A stretch of DNA of 64,000 bases from Ruminococcus sp. (lineage in GTDB: Bacteria; Bacillota; Clostridia; Oscillospirales; Ruminococcaceae): assembly GCA_017450925.1 (NCBI GenBank), contig JAFSSS010000067.1, forward strand, positions 1-64,000, given 5' to 3'. The notes beneath the pieces are model-generated. The model did no database searches. It saw only the letters and a program-made list of their open reading frames with translations, and had not been told where the DNA came from. Both the position numbers and the translations under genes were made by a program. Below, one piece after another: positions 46,499 through 57,700 of the stretch. The first letter of the stretch is position 1. Every line of letters begins with the position of its first letter.

Positions 46499-47311
46499 AT
46501 GCTGATCTCAAGCAGGGATAATCACAGGATCAAACAGCTTTCAAAGCTGCTTTCCAGTAAAAAAGCAAGAAATGAAACAGGTCTGTTTGTCATTGAGGGC
46601 TTGAGAGGCTGCTGTGATGCCCTTAGATCCGCGTTGACCGATGACGGACTTGATATCGAGGCTGTGTATTACGTTCCGGAGATGACAGATGCCCATAAGG
46701 AAAGCTTTCCTGTTGAGCTGATCTACAGGCTGGAGGAGAATAAACGCTTTGAGATCAGCCGCGCTATCGCTGACAGGATCGGTGATGCTGAAAGCAGTCA
46801 AGGCATTTTCATTACGGCAAAGAAAACGGATATCCCGCTGTCTGGAGAGTGTATCCACCCGGACGGAAAATATCTGGTGCTGGATTCATTGCAGGATCCC
46901 GGCAATCTCGGGACTGTGATTAGGACAGCAGATGCTGTTGGTATCAGCGGTATCATACTCACAGGAAACTGCGTTGAGCTTTATAATCCAAAGGTCGTAA
47001 GATCTGCTGTCGGCAGTCTTCCGAGAGTCAAGGTGTTTATAGAGAACGACCGGGGGCTCGTGTTTGAGATCCTCGCTGAAAATGGTATCCGTACCGCCGC
47101 TGCCGTGGTATCCGGCGGTGATGACGTCAGAGAATTTGATTTCTCTACCGGCTGTGCCGCTGTCATCGGCAATGAAGGAAAAGGACTAAGTACCGGAACA
47201 GTCGATATGTGCAGCGACAGGATAACGATAGCTATGCACGGAAATATTGATTCGCTGAATGCCGCAACTGCAGCAGCAATAATCCTTTGGGAAATGACAA
47301 GGGGCGTGTAA
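46499..47311 (+). CDS. TrmH/SpoU family rRNA methyltransferase
   Basis: A 270-aa SPOUT methyltransferase. N-terminal RNA-binding substrate domain, then the knotted SAM domain with LDSLQDPGNLGTVIRTADAV (motif 1, near 128), VIGNEGKGLS (motif 2, near 221) and IAMHGNIDSLNAATAAAI (motif 3, near 243). Close to the 23S rRNA guanosine-2'-O type, but the target nucleotide is not known. TTGGAGG precedes the ATG. Confidence 0.9.
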   Translation: MLISSRDNHRIKQLSKLLSSKKARNETGLFVIEGLRGCCDALRSALTDDGLDIEAVYYVPEMTDAHKESFPVELIYRLEENKRFEISRAIADRIGDAESSQGIFITAKKTDIPLSGECIHPDGKYLVLDSLQDPGNLGTVIRTADAVGISGIILTGNCVELYNPKVVRSAVGSLPRVKVFIENDRGLVFEILAENGIRTAAAVVSGGDDVREFDFSTGCAAVIGNEGKGLSTGTVDMCSDRITIAMHGNIDSLNAATAAAIILWEMTRGV

Positions 47312-47312
47312 T

Positions 47313-48521
47313 ATGGATGACCGCATTTATTGGCTTTGGCTGGTGATGATCTTCGGCCCTGCAAACAGCCGTATATGGGAATTGGGTGCCGGCAGCTCCA
47401 ATGCCAAGGAGTTCTGTGCTGCTCTGCGCAGCGGTAATGTTCCAGGAATAACTGCGTATGAAAAGCAAAGGGCTGCCTCTGTCGGGTATGAAGAGGCCTC
47501 TGCGATCATAGAAAAATGTGAAGGCAGCGGCATTAATGTGCTTGGCTACGATTCCGAGGACTATCCGGCAAGGCTGAGAGAGATCGCAAATCCTCCGGCA
47601 GTGCTGTTTGTCAGAGGTGATCTTGAGCTGCTGAAAAACAGATTTACTGTTTGTATCGCCGGCTCTCGGATGCCGTCGGAGTATTCACAGAAGATAACCT
47701 CGCTGCTGTCAAGGACCTTGGGCAGCAAGGGCTGTGTGATCGCCTCCGGCTTGTCTGCCGGAACGGATCAGCTTGCCTATGATATCGCTATGGATTGCGG
47801 CAATCGCACTCTTGGAATATACGGCCTTGCGATAGATCGTTTTGAGCTGAACGAGGATGTGGCAGATTACGAGAACAGCGTGCTGATCTCGGAGATGCAT
47901 TCCGAGATGAATTATCAAAGGCCGAAATTTTCCGGCCGCAACAGGCTTATAACTGCTTTGTGCGATGCGGTCGTGTTTGTTGAGGGCTCGCTGAAAAGCC
48001 GCGGACTTGATCTGTGTCTGAACTGCATACGGCAGGGAAGACTGCTCTTTGTGGTCCCGCCCCACGATATCACTGATCCGAGATTTATGGGGCAGGCTTG
48101 GCTGTTAAGAAACGGTGCAAAGCCGTTTTTCAGCGATACTGATATTATGTATGAGCTTTCCCGCATGGGCGTTGACTTTCTTGAATATGATGCCCGTGAC
48201 GGTGAATATACTGCTATGGATGACTATTCGTTCTTTACGGACGAGGTGCCGGATAACAGGAAAGAGAAAAATCATCCGGCAAACAGAAAAAGAAATGCTG
48301 TCTCCGAACAGCTTGATAAGACAAGTCGGGAGACAGATCTTTCGAGACTTGGTGAAAAGGAAAAAGATGTACTGCAGCTGCTGAAAAGCGGCACAAGGCT
48401 TGCGGATGAAATATCCTCCGTGATAGATATGGACATTTCGGATACGCTTTCATTGCTGACTATGCTGGAGCTGGACGGATATGTTAGGTCGTACCCGGGC
48501 AAACGCTTCGGATTGCAGTGA
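47313..48521 (+). CDS. dprA: DNA-processing protein DprA
   Basis: A 402-aa Rossmann-fold (SLOG superfamily) DNA-binding protein that loads RecA on incoming single-stranded DNA. Family positions IAGSRMPSEYSQ, ASGLSAGTDQLAYDIA, FSGRNRLI and VFVEGSLKSRG are recognisable but diverged from the usual GSR/SGxxxGID/RNR consensus. A C-terminal winged-helix domain is present (about 345-402). It follows the rRNA methyltransferase by one base and precedes topA as in many Firmicutes. Confidence 0.9.
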   Translation: MDDRIYWLWLVMIFGPANSRIWELGAGSSNAKEFCAALRSGNVPGITAYEKQRAASVGYEEASAIIEKCEGSGINVLGYDSEDYPARLREIANPPAVLFVRGDLELLKNRFTVCIAGSRMPSEYSQKITSLLSRTLGSKGCVIASGLSAGTDQLAYDIAMDCGNRTLGIYGLAIDRFELNEDVADYENSVLISEMHSEMNYQRPKFSGRNRLITALCDAVVFVEGSLKSRGLDLCLNCIRQGRLLFVVPPHDITDPRFMGQAWLLRNGAKPFFSDTDIMYELSRMGVDFLEYDARDGEYTAMDDYSFFTDEVPDNRKEKNHPANRKRNAVSEQLDKTSRETDLSRLGEKEKDVLQLLKSGTRLADEISSVIDMDISDTLSLLTMLELDGYVRSYPGKRFGLQ

Positions 48522-48553
48522 ACTGCACTTACAGAGAGATAGGAGAGTAAGAA

Positions 48554-50644
48554 TTGGCTGGATTAATTATTGTTGAGTCTCCGACAAAGATAAGAACGAT
48601 CAAAAGATTTGTCGGCAGCGGATTTGAGGTCGTGGCCTCCAAGGGTCATGTAAGAGACCTGCCGAAATCCAAGCTCGGAGTTGATATAGAGCATGATTTT
48701 GAACCCCAGTATGTGAATATCAAGGAAAAGGAAGAAACGATCAAGAGCATAAAGAAGCTGGCAAAGAAGAGCGACTGCGTCTATCTTGCAGGAGACCCCG
48801 ACCGTGAGGGAGAAGCTATCTCCTGGCACCTTGCACAGCTTTTGGGACTTGATCTTAACGATAAAAACCGCGTGACTTTCAACGAACTGACGGAAAGCGG
48901 CATCAAGGCAGGCATGAGCGCTCCGAGGAGCATCGACATCAACCTTGTGAACGCCCAGCAGACAAGACGTGTGCTGGACAGGATCGTGGGCTATAAGCTT
49001 TCGCCTTTTCTTTGGAGAAAGATAAGACGCGGTCTTTCGGCTGGTCGTGTGCAGTCGGTCGCGGTAAGAATGATCTGCGACCGCGAGGAGGAGATACGCT
49101 CGTTCGTTTCGCAGGAGTATTGGTCTATTGATGCCAAGCTGCTGGCCGAGGGCAGCAGAAAGCCCTTTGCAGCCAAGCTCGCCTCGGTTGACGGCGTAAA
49201 GGCAGAGCTTACAAACAAGGCAGATACGGATGCGATCCTCAAAAGGCTTGAGGGGGCAGTATATACTGTTGTTAATGTGAAAAAGAGCATCCATAAGAAA
49301 TCCCCCTCTGCACCATTTACTACCTCGACTCTACAGCAGGAAGCCTCAAGAAGACTGTCCTTTCAGGGTCGGAGAACAATGAAGACCGCGCAGGAGCTTT
49401 ATGAGGGCGTTGATATCAACGGTATGGGTGTCACCGGCCTTATAACCTATATGAGAACCGACAGCACCCGTGTTTCTGACGAGGCAAGAAACGCTGCCTA
49501 TAAATTCATCAAGGAAAAATACGGTGAGAAATATATCCCCGATACACCGAAAAAGTACAAGAGCAGAGGCAACGCACAGGATGCTCACGAGGCTATACGT
49601 CCGGCACATCCCGAGCTTACTCCCGATCTTGTTAAGGCAAGCGGTGTTACGTCGGATCAGTATAAGCTTTACAAGCTGATATGGGAGCGCTTTATTGCCA
49701 GCCAAATGGCTAACTGTCTTATGGACACCGTTTCAGTGGATATCGATGCCAACGGCTGCGGCTTCAAGGCATCGGGCTATTCTGTAAAGTTTGACGGATT
49801 TACGGTGCTTTATGAAGAAGCAAAGGACGAGGATGAGGATCAGAAAAATGTTCTTCCTCCTATCAAGAAGAACGATGTGCTTAAGCTCAAATCGCTTGAG
49901 GGAAATCAGCATTTCACACAGCCGCCTCCACGCTATACAGAGGCTACTTTGGTAAAGGCCTTTGAGGAGACCGGTATCGGCAGACCCTCTACCTACGTTC
50001 CGACTATATCCACGATCCTTGCCAGAAGCTATGTTGAGCGCGAAGGCAAGCAGCTGAAGCCCACCTCGCTGGGGGAAGTTACAAATGATCTTATGAAAGA
50101 GCATTTTGACAAGATCGTTGATGTAAAGTTCACAGCCCAAATGGAAAGCAGTCTCGACCAGATCGAAAACGGTACAAAAAATTGGACTAAAACTCTTGAC
50201 TCTTTCTATAAGGATTTCAAGGATGAGCTTGACAAGGCAGAAACAGCTATGGACGGCAAACGGGTAAAGGTGCCGGATGAGGCCACAGACGAGGTCTGTG
50301 ACCTGTGCGGAAAGCCTATGGTCATCAAGATCGGCAGATACGGCAAATTCATGGCCTGCTCCGGTTTCCCGGAGTGTACGAACACCAGAAGAATCGTCGA
50401 GGATACAGGCGCATCCTGTCCTTTCTGCGGCAAGCGTGTGCTGATGAAAAAATCCAAGCGCGGCAAGAAGTATTACGGCTGCGAGGATAATCCTACCTGC
50501 GCATTTATGACATGGGATATCCCCGCAGATTCCAAGTGTCCCAGCTGCGGCTCAACGCTTTTCCAAAAGGGCGGCAAGAACGGCAAGCTGGTATGCCACA
50601 AGGAAGGCTGCGGCTATGAAAAGGAGCTTTCCAATGGCGGTTAA
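48554..50644 (+). CDS. topA: DNA topoisomerase I
   Basis: A 696-aa type IA topoisomerase relaxing negative supercoils. Toprim start GLIIVESPTKIRTIKRF and DPDREGEAISWHL; catalytic tyrosine in TYMRTDSTRVSD. Three C-terminal zinc-ribbon repeats with CDLC...C, CPFC...C and CPSC...C. Start TTG at 48554 with AGGAG upstream. Its end overlaps trmFO by 11 nt. Confidence 0.97.
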   Translation: MAGLIIVESPTKIRTIKRFVGSGFEVVASKGHVRDLPKSKLGVDIEHDFEPQYVNIKEKEETIKSIKKLAKKSDCVYLAGDPDREGEAISWHLAQLLGLDLNDKNRVTFNELTESGIKAGMSAPRSIDINLVNAQQTRRVLDRIVGYKLSPFLWRKIRRGLSAGRVQSVAVRMICDREEEIRSFVSQEYWSIDAKLLAEGSRKPFAAKLASVDGVKAELTNKADTDAILKRLEGAVYTVVNVKKSIHKKSPSAPFTTSTLQQEASRRLSFQGRRTMKTAQELYEGVDINGMGVTGLITYMRTDSTRVSDEARNAAYKFIKEKYGEKYIPDTPKKYKSRGNAQDAHEAIRPAHPELTPDLVKASGVTSDQYKLYKLIWERFIASQMANCLMDTVSVDIDANGCGFKASGYSVKFDGFTVLYEEAKDEDEDQKNVLPPIKKNDVLKLKSLEGNQHFTQPPPRYTEATLVKAFEETGIGRPSTYVPTISTILARSYVEREGKQLKPTSLGEVTNDLMKEHFDKIVDVKFTAQMESSLDQIENGTKNWTKTLDSFYKDFKDELDKAETAMDGKRVKVPDEATDEVCDLCGKPMVIKIGRYGKFMACSGFPECTNTRRIVEDTGASCPFCGKRVLMKKSKRGKKYYGCEDNPTCAFMTWDIPADSKCPSCGSTLFQKGGKNGKLVCHKEGCGYEKELSNGG

Positions 50645-51956
50645 GGTCATCGGAGCGGGACTGGCCGGATGTGAGGCCGCCTGGCAGCTGGCTAAGGCCG
50701 GAGCAGAGGTCAGACTTTATGAAATGAAGCCCCATAAGTATTCTCCTGCACATAAGTATCCGGGTTTTGCAGAGCTGGTCTGCTCCAATTCCCTCAAAGC
50801 CGAGCGTATCGGTTCTGCAGCGGGAATGCTCAAGGAGGAAATGCGCCGGCTCGGTTCACTCGTGATCGAATGCGCAATGGAGGCTAAGGTCTCTGCCGGC
50901 GGGGCGCTGGCAGTCGATCGGGAGGCTTTTTCTGACGCCGTAACAGAACGGATCAAGAACGAGTCGCTGATAACAGTTGTTGATGAAGAGGTCACGGAAA
51001 TACCCGAGGGGAATGTTATAATCGCCACAGGCCCTCTTACCTCCGAGGCGCTTGCGGAAAGCATCAGAGGTCTTTGCGGTGAGGGGCTTTATTTTCATGA
51101 TGCTGCAGCGCCTATAGTTACCTATGAAAGCCTTGACAAGGATAAGGTCTTCTTTGCCTCCCGCTACGGCAGGGGTGAGGCTGATTATATCAACTGCGCT
51201 TTTGACAGGGATGAATATCTCGCCTTCTATAACGAACTGATAAATGCGGAGTCCGCTCCGTTAAAGGAGTTTGAGAAGGAGCATTTCAGCAAGGATGCCT
51301 TTAAGGTATATGAAGGCTGTATGCCTATCGAGGTGCTGGCGAAGCGCGGTGAGGACACAATGCGCTTCGGCCCGCTGAAGCCTGTGGGCATCACCGACCC
51401 GCGTACAGGCAAGCGGCCTTATGCCGTGGTGCAGCTTAGAGCCGAGAACGCGCAGGGGACGCTTTACAATATCGTAGGCTTTCAGACAAATCTGAAATTC
51501 GGTGAGCAGAAGCGTGTCTTTTCCATGATACCCGGTCTTGAAAATGCAGAGTTTATGCGGTACGGCGTGATGCACCGCAATACCTATATCGACTCGCCCC
51601 GGCTGATGACTCCGTATTTTAACCTGCGTCAGCGGGAGGACCTGTTCTTTGCGGGACAGATCACCGGGGTCGAGGGCTATATCGAGTCGTCAGCCAGCGG
51701 TATAATGGCAGGACTGAATATGGCAAGACGCATTCAAGGCAGGCAGATGTGCCTGCTGCCGGAAACCACCATGATCGGTGCGCTGTCAAGATATATCAGC
51801 GACCCAACAGTTGAGAAATTCCAGCCTATGGGCTGTAATATGGGCATACTCCCGGAGCTGCCCGACAGAATAAGAGATAAGCAGCTGCGCTACGAAAAGA
51901 TCGCCGATCGCGGTCTCGAGGCGTTGGATGAATATATTAGAATACAGGAGGTCTGA
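50634..51956 (+). CDS. trmFO: TrmFO, folate/FAD-dependent tRNA (uracil-54-C5) methyltransferase
   Basis: A 440-aa flavoprotein making m5U54 in tRNA with methylene-THF. FAD motif VIGAGLAGCEAAWQLAKAG, then ELVCSNSLKAERIGSAAGML and the GYIESSASGIMAGLNMAR segment near the end. The frame is open from 50616, but the ATG at 50634 has AAAGGAG 7 nt upstream. It overlaps topA by 11 nt, the usual neighbour. Confidence 0.96.
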   Translation: MAVKVIGAGLAGCEAAWQLAKAGAEVRLYEMKPHKYSPAHKYPGFAELVCSNSLKAERIGSAAGMLKEEMRRLGSLVIECAMEAKVSAGGALAVDREAFSDAVTERIKNESLITVVDEEVTEIPEGNVIIATGPLTSEALAESIRGLCGEGLYFHDAAAPIVTYESLDKDKVFFASRYGRGEADYINCAFDRDEYLAFYNELINAESAPLKEFEKEHFSKDAFKVYEGCMPIEVLAKRGEDTMRFGPLKPVGITDPRTGKRPYAVVQLRAENAQGTLYNIVGFQTNLKFGEQKRVFSMIPGLENAEFMRYGVMHRNTYIDSPRLMTPYFNLRQREDLFFAGQITGVEGYIESSASGIMAGLNMARRIQGRQMCLLPETTMIGALSRYISDPTVEKFQPMGCNMGILPELPDRIRDKQLRYEKIADRGLEALDEYIRIQEV

Positions 51957-51958
51957 AC

Positions 51959-52978
51959 ATGAATATTGTAATGGACGCCTTTGGAGGCGATAACGCCCCC
52001 TTAGAGGTGCTTAAAGGCGCAATTGATGCCAGCCGCGAGTTTGGTGTTGATATCACCCTTGTGGGAGACGAGGAGAAGATCAAAAAGTGCGCTGATGAAA
52101 ACAGACTTGATCTTGCAGGCTTGAAAATACGTCACGCTCCCGGCGTTATTGATATATGTGATGATCCCAAGAGCGTTATAAAAAGCAAAAAGGACTCCTC
52201 TATGGCAGTGGGTCTTAAAATGCTTGCCGACGGCGAGGGCGATGCCTTTGTTTCTGCCGGTTCTACCGCTGCACTGCTGGTAGGAGCTACCTTTATCGTA
52301 AAGCGTATCAAGGGTCTTAAGCGTCCCGCACTGGCAACTCTGCTGCCTACCACCGATAAGCCCGCAATGCTCCTTGACAGCGGCGCTAATGCTGAATGCC
52401 GTCCCGAGATACTGGTGCAGTTCGGTATCATGGGTTCTATCTATATGAATAAGGTCATGAAGATGAAGGATCCCAAGGTAGCGCTTGCAAACATCGGTGC
52501 CGAGGAGAGCAAGGGTCGTCCCGTTGAGCTGGAGGCCTATCAGCAGTTCAAGAAAGCCCCCGTTAATTTCACGGGAAATATCGAAGCAAGATACATTCCC
52601 TTTGACGAAGCAGATGTAGTTGTAGCCGACGGCTTCTGCGGCAACCTTATCCTTAAGACCTACGAGGGCATGGGCAAGTTCTTTGCCAAGGAGCTGAAGG
52701 ATATGTTCTCCAAGAGCGTAAAGACAAAGCTGGCTGCCGGCATAATGATGAGTTCTATCAAGGATTTCAAAAAGAAGCTGGATTATTCCGAATACGGCGG
52801 GGCTCCGCTGCTGGGAACGAGAAAGGCTGTTATCAAGGCTCACGGCTCCTCCAATGCCAAGGCTTTTTATAATGCCGTAAGACAGGCAAAGCAGTTCATC
52901 GAGTCCAATGCTATCGAAACTATCTCCGAGTCATTGGCAGCTATGAAGACCGAGGACAGTGCCGACGAAGAAAACTGA
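51959..52978 (+). CDS. plsX: PlsX, phosphate acyltransferase
   Basis: A 339-aa enzyme making acyl-phosphate from acyl-ACP for phospholipid synthesis. Signatures MDAFGGDNAPLEVLKGA at the start, SAGSTAALLVGA near 98 and GANAECRPEILVQFG near 140. The usual acpP gene that often follows plsX is absent; rnc comes next. The ATG is 2 nt after the trmFO stop, with AGGAGG inside the trmFO end. Confidence 0.96.
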   Translation: MNIVMDAFGGDNAPLEVLKGAIDASREFGVDITLVGDEEKIKKCADENRLDLAGLKIRHAPGVIDICDDPKSVIKSKKDSSMAVGLKMLADGEGDAFVSAGSTAALLVGATFIVKRIKGLKRPALATLLPTTDKPAMLLDSGANAECRPEILVQFGIMGSIYMNKVMKMKDPKVALANIGAEESKGRPVELEAYQQFKKAPVNFTGNIEARYIPFDEADVVVADGFCGNLILKTYEGMGKFFAKELKDMFSKSVKTKLAAGIMMSSIKDFKKKLDYSEYGGAPLLGTRKAVIKAHGSSNAKAFYNAVRQAKQFIESNAIETISESLAAMKTEDSADEEN

Positions 52979-52993
52979 AAGGAAGTGTTCAGA

Positions 52994-53689
52994 TTGGTTC
53001 CGAAGGAAAGCGTTGCAGGTCTTCAAGAAAAGATCGGCTATAAGTTCAAAAACGAAAAACTGCTCCTTGAGGCGCTTTCTCACTCCTCCTATGCCAACGA
53101 GAACAAAAATCTGAAAAGCAACGAGCGCCTTGAATTCTTAGGCGATTCAGTTCTTTCGATAATTGTTTCAGACCACATATTCAAGCACTTTTCACATATT
53201 CCCGAGGGCGATCTGACCAAGCTAAGAGCCTCGCTTGTCTGCGAGAGCGCACTGTTTGATTTTGCAAAGAAGATCAATCTCGGCGATTACATCCTGCTGG
53301 GTAAGGGCGAGGAGCAGACCGGCGGAAGAGAGCGCCCCTCGATCGTTTCCGATGCATTTGAAGCAGTGATCGCTGCAGTCTATCTTGACGGCGGCATGGA
53401 GACCGCAAGAGAGTATGTGCTTTCTTTCATCCCCGAAGACATTACTCCCAAGGGCAGCGATGCGTTTCATGATTATAAGACGATCCTGCAGGAGGTCATC
53501 CAGCGTAATCCCGAGGAACGGGTCACATATCATCTTAAATCAGAGTCCGGCCCCGATCATGACAAGCATTTCACCGTACAGGTGATGCTCAACAACAACG
53601 TCATCGGGGAGGGCACCGGCCGTTCAAAGAAGACCGCCGAGCAGTCGGCTGCCAAGGAAGCGCTGGCTCTTATGGGCATAAAACCGTAA
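52994..53689 (+). CDS. rnc: Ribonuclease III
   Basis: A 231-aa double-strand RNA endonuclease for rRNA and mRNA processing. Catalytic signature ERLEFLGDSVLS (about 44-55) with D and E metal ligands, VSDAFEAVIAAVYLDGG near 118, and a C-terminal dsRNA-binding domain (about 157-231). A GTG at 52985 lies at the AAAGGAAG site, so the TTG at 52994 (8-nt spacing) is chosen. It shares one base with the next gene. Confidence 0.95.
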   Translation: MVPKESVAGLQEKIGYKFKNEKLLLEALSHSSYANENKNLKSNERLEFLGDSVLSIIVSDHIFKHFSHIPEGDLTKLRASLVCESALFDFAKKINLGDYILLGKGEEQTGGRERPSIVSDAFEAVIAAVYLDGGMETAREYVLSFIPEDITPKGSDAFHDYKTILQEVIQRNPEERVTYHLKSESGPDHDKHFTVQVMLNNNVIGEGTGRSKKTAEQSAAKEALALMGIKP

Positions 53690-54687
53690 TGGGTCACAGT
53701 AATATCTCTATATTTGTCCCTCACGCGGGCTGTCCGCATAAATGCTCCTTCTGCGATCAGCATTCTATTTCCGGGGCTGCCTTCCGCCCGAACGGAGAGT
53801 ATGTTAGGAGAGTCTGCACAGAGGCGCTTGAACGAATAAATTCTCCCAAGGATACCGAGATCGCTTTTTTCGGCGGAAGCTTTACGGCTATAAGCCGGGA
53901 TTATATGACCGAGCTGCTGACTGCTGCATCGGAGTTTGTCGGCGAGGACATGTTCAAGGGAATTCGCATTTCAACCCGCCCCGATTATATAAGCATAGAG
54001 ATACTTGATCTGCTGAAGCAATACGGGGTGACGGCGATCGAACTGGGAGCCCAGTCTCTTGACGATAAGGTCCTTGAGCTTAATGATAGAGGGCATTCAT
54101 CCGCGGATGTTGTGAATGCATCCCGGCTAATAAAGGAGCAGGGCTTTGAACTTGGGCTGCAAATGATGATCGGGCTTTACGGCAGCACCGAAGATTCAGA
54201 GACAGCCACGGCAAAACAGATCTGTCTTATCCGGCCGGATACTGTTAGGATATATCCTGTTGTGATATTGAAAAACACCCGTCTCGGTTCGCTGTATCAA
54301 AGCGGAGAATATCGAACCTTTGAATTTGATGATGTGGTGGAGATGACCGCTTCATTCATGGAGGCCTTTGAAAAGGAAGGCATCCGTGTTATCAAGGTGG
54401 GACTTCATGCATCAGAGCTTGTTGAAAGAGATATGCTGGGAGGTTTTTATCATCCGGCGTTCAGAGAACTTTGCGAGTCGGTCATTTACCGAAGGCTGAT
54501 TGAGACAGAGCTTGAAAATTATGGGAAGGTAACTTATGCGGAATTTCTTGTGCCCGAAAAGAACCTTAGCAAAGCCCTCGGGCAGAAGAAAAGCAACATA
54601 AGCTATTTTAAAGCAAGGAATATTGACCTGCGCATCATCCCCGACAGGAAACTAAGGGATAAGCTGATAATTATAAAGACCCGATGA
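53689..54687 (+). CDS. Elp3-like radical SAM protein
   Basis: A 332-aa protein with the radical SAM motif C15-x3-C19-x2-C22 (GCPHKCSFCDQ), then AFFGGSFTAI and the strand RISTRPDYIS typical of the Elp3/YhcC group. The acetyltransferase domain of Elp3 is missing; the last 80 residues differ. In Firmicutes this gene is nearly always between rnc and smc. Reaction unknown; a tRNA-modification role is plausible by family. Confidence 0.88.
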   Translation: MGHSNISIFVPHAGCPHKCSFCDQHSISGAAFRPNGEYVRRVCTEALERINSPKDTEIAFFGGSFTAISRDYMTELLTAASEFVGEDMFKGIRISTRPDYISIEILDLLKQYGVTAIELGAQSLDDKVLELNDRGHSSADVVNASRLIKEQGFELGLQMMIGLYGSTEDSETATAKQICLIRPDTVRIYPVVILKNTRLGSLYQSGEYRTFEFDDVVEMTASFMEAFEKEGIRVIKVGLHASELVERDMLGGFYHPAFRELCESVIYRRLIETELENYGKVTYAEFLVPEKNLSKALGQKKSNISYFKARNIDLRIIPDRKLRDKLIIIKTR

Positions 54688-54738
54688 ACGTGTGTCGGAA
54701 AACAGAGCGCAGCGTGAATTACAGAAGGAAGTGAGTTA

Positions 54739-57700
54739 ATGTATTTGAGGTCGCTTGAGCTGCAGGGCTTCAAGTCCTTTCCCGATAAAATAAAGCTGGA
54801 ATTCAATAAAGGCATATCGGCAGTTGTGGGTCCCAACGGTTCCGGCAAATCAAATATAGGCGATGCCATGCGGTGGGTAATGGGCGAGCAGTCCTCAAAG
54901 ACCCTCAGGGGCGGAAAAATGGAGGACGTTATCTTCCACGGCACCAAGGACCGTCCCGCAGCAGGTTTCGCTCAGGTCACTCTCAATATAGACAATGCTG
55001 ACAGAGCCCTTTCTATGGATACCGATCTTGTCGCAGTTTCAAGGAAGCTTTACCGAAACGGCGACAGTGAATACATGATAAATTCCAAGAATGTCAGACT
55101 GAAGGACGTTCTTGAGCTGTTTATGGATACCGGCCTCGGACGTGACGGCTATTCGATCATAGGCCAAGGCAGGATCGCTGATATTGTCAGCAGCAAATCC
55201 ACCGAAAGACGCGAGATCTTCGAGGAGGCCGCCGGCATCTCGAAATTCAGATACAAAAAGGAAGAGGCTGAAAGAAAGCTGAAGGCCGCCGAGGATAATA
55301 TTGCAAGACTCGGAGATATACTTTCAGAACTTGAAAGCCGTATAGGACCGCTCGAAAAGCAGTGTGAAAAGGCTAAGAAATTCAACGAACTCTACAGCAG
55401 GAAAAGCAAGCTTGAGATAGATGTATGGGTCACACAGATGCATCAGATAGAACGCACGCTTGCAGAGAACAAGGAAAAAGCACAGCTCCTTGCACAGCAG
55501 TATGAACAAACCGCTGCTGATGCCGATAAGCTTGAAAACGAGGTCGAGCTTTGCCGCGAGCAGAGTTCGGAACGTTCTGTAAAGATCGACGAGCTTAAAG
55601 CTGAAATACATCAGATAGAATTGAAAAACTCTCAAGCTGATGCCGAGGTCGCTGTTATCGAAAACGACATAAAGCATCTGAATGAACAGATAAGCACGAT
55701 CAGATTTCAGATAGATGAATCAGAAGGCTCCAAGTATCTCCTTGAAGCTGAACTTAACGATAAGCGTGAGGAGCTTTCACGGCTTGGTGAGACACAGAAA
55801 AAGCTGGAGCAGGATATTGATAAGACCGAGCTTAGCTTTACAGAGCTTAAGGACAGATCGGATGACTTTGACAAGTCGATCAGCGAGTCAAATTTTGCAT
55901 TAAGCGCTTTGTACATCAAAAAGTCGGAGCTTGCTTATAAGCTTGAAAGTGCGAAGAACAGCTTTTCTGATGTACAGGAGAGCCTTGCCTCGACCGTCGA
56001 GGACGGACGTGATATTGAAGGCAGATGTGAACTTGCTGACAAGGAGCTGAAAAGCCTTACCGCACAGAGGGATAAGACCTCAGAAAGCGAGAGTGAACTG
56101 AAAAACAGGCTTGCCGGACTGAACAAGCTGCTTGAGAACAAGAAAAACAAGCTATCCTCTGCCGAGTCGTTGTACGATGAAAACAACGCAAAGCTCCAGC
56201 AGGCGGAGCAGAGGCTCAAGGTGCTGTTGGATCTTGAAAACTCAATGGAGGGATTCGGCTTTCCTGTCAAGCATATCCTTACAGCCACAAGGCAGGGCAG
56301 GATATCCGGCGTGCATGGTACCGTAACTCAACTTATCAAGGTAGAGCAGGATTATACTGTTGCGATCGAAACTGCCCTCGGCGGTGCTATGCAGTATATG
56401 GTGGTCGAGGATGAAGACACGGCTAAGAGGGGCATCCGGCTTCTGAAGGAGGCTCGTGCCGGACGTGCCACATTCCTGCCGATGACAACTGTTAAAGGCT
56501 CAAGACTTAAAAGCCCTCCGGCAGGAGAAGAGGGCTTTGTAGCAGTGGCAAGTGAGCTTGTGTCCTGTGACAGCAAGTACAGCGGAATAATCGACGACCT
56601 TCTCGGCAGGATATGTATAGCCGAGGATCTTGACAGTGCCAACGATATAGCCCGCAGGCATCACTTCGATTTTAAGATAGTAACACTGGACGGCCAGGTC
56701 ATCAACCGGGGCGGTTCCTTTACCGGAGGAAGTGCTACCAAGAATTCCGGCATCCTTTCGCGCCGCAATGAGATCGAAAAGCTTGAAATAACAAAGAACC
56801 GACTTTCGGAGGAGTTCAAAAAGCTTAAAGATGACAGAGAGCGTCTTGTACAGGAAACGGCTAAATACGCAGCTGATATCGACGGGAGCAAGGATCAGCT
56901 GTCAGAGCTTTCCAAGCAGCTGATGAAGCTGGATATGGATATTGACCGGGTAAAAAATTATGCCAAGGAATGCCGGGAGAAGCAGTCAGCGCTCAATGCC
57001 GAGGCCGAGAGGCTCTCTATGCGTGTGACTCTGCTTAGCAAGGAGATCGACGAACTCAACGGCCTTGTTTCGGAAAACGACAGGCTTATTGTTGAGGGCG
57101 AAGCTGATATGCAGACCTCTCAAAACGAACTGGATGAAATGAAGGTTCGCCGTGAGGAGCTGTCTGAAAAGCTTTCAGCACTGCGAATGGAGCAGATAGA
57201 GCTATTAAAGGATATAGAGACCTGTAATGCTGCTATCGTCAGAATAAATGACAGCATTACAAACAGCAGCAGCGATAAATCCAAGCTTCTTGACCAGATA
57301 GAGGAAAAGAAAGCAGGGATCGAAGAAAAGAAGAGAGACATTGAAAAAGTCCGATCTGATGCAGCAAGCTCCGTTAAAGTGATAGACGGTCTGAAAAAGG
57401 AGATATCCACAGCACAGAGAGAGCATCTGGAGCTTTCTGATAAGGCGGTGCTTCTGCACCAAGAGGAAAAAGCCAGACTGGATGAAAAGGAAAAGCTCTC
57501 CAACGAGATGAACCGGCTTGAGGAACGCATAAGATCCTCTGCATCGGAATATGATAAATTGGCGGAAAAGCTTTGGTCGGATCACGAGCTTACAGTGTCA
57601 GAGGCTGAAAAGGATTGTGAGCCGGTGGAGAATATGCCGCAGGCCAATAAGGAGCTGGCAGAGCTTAGGGCAAAGATCAACGCCCTCGGCAATGTCAATC

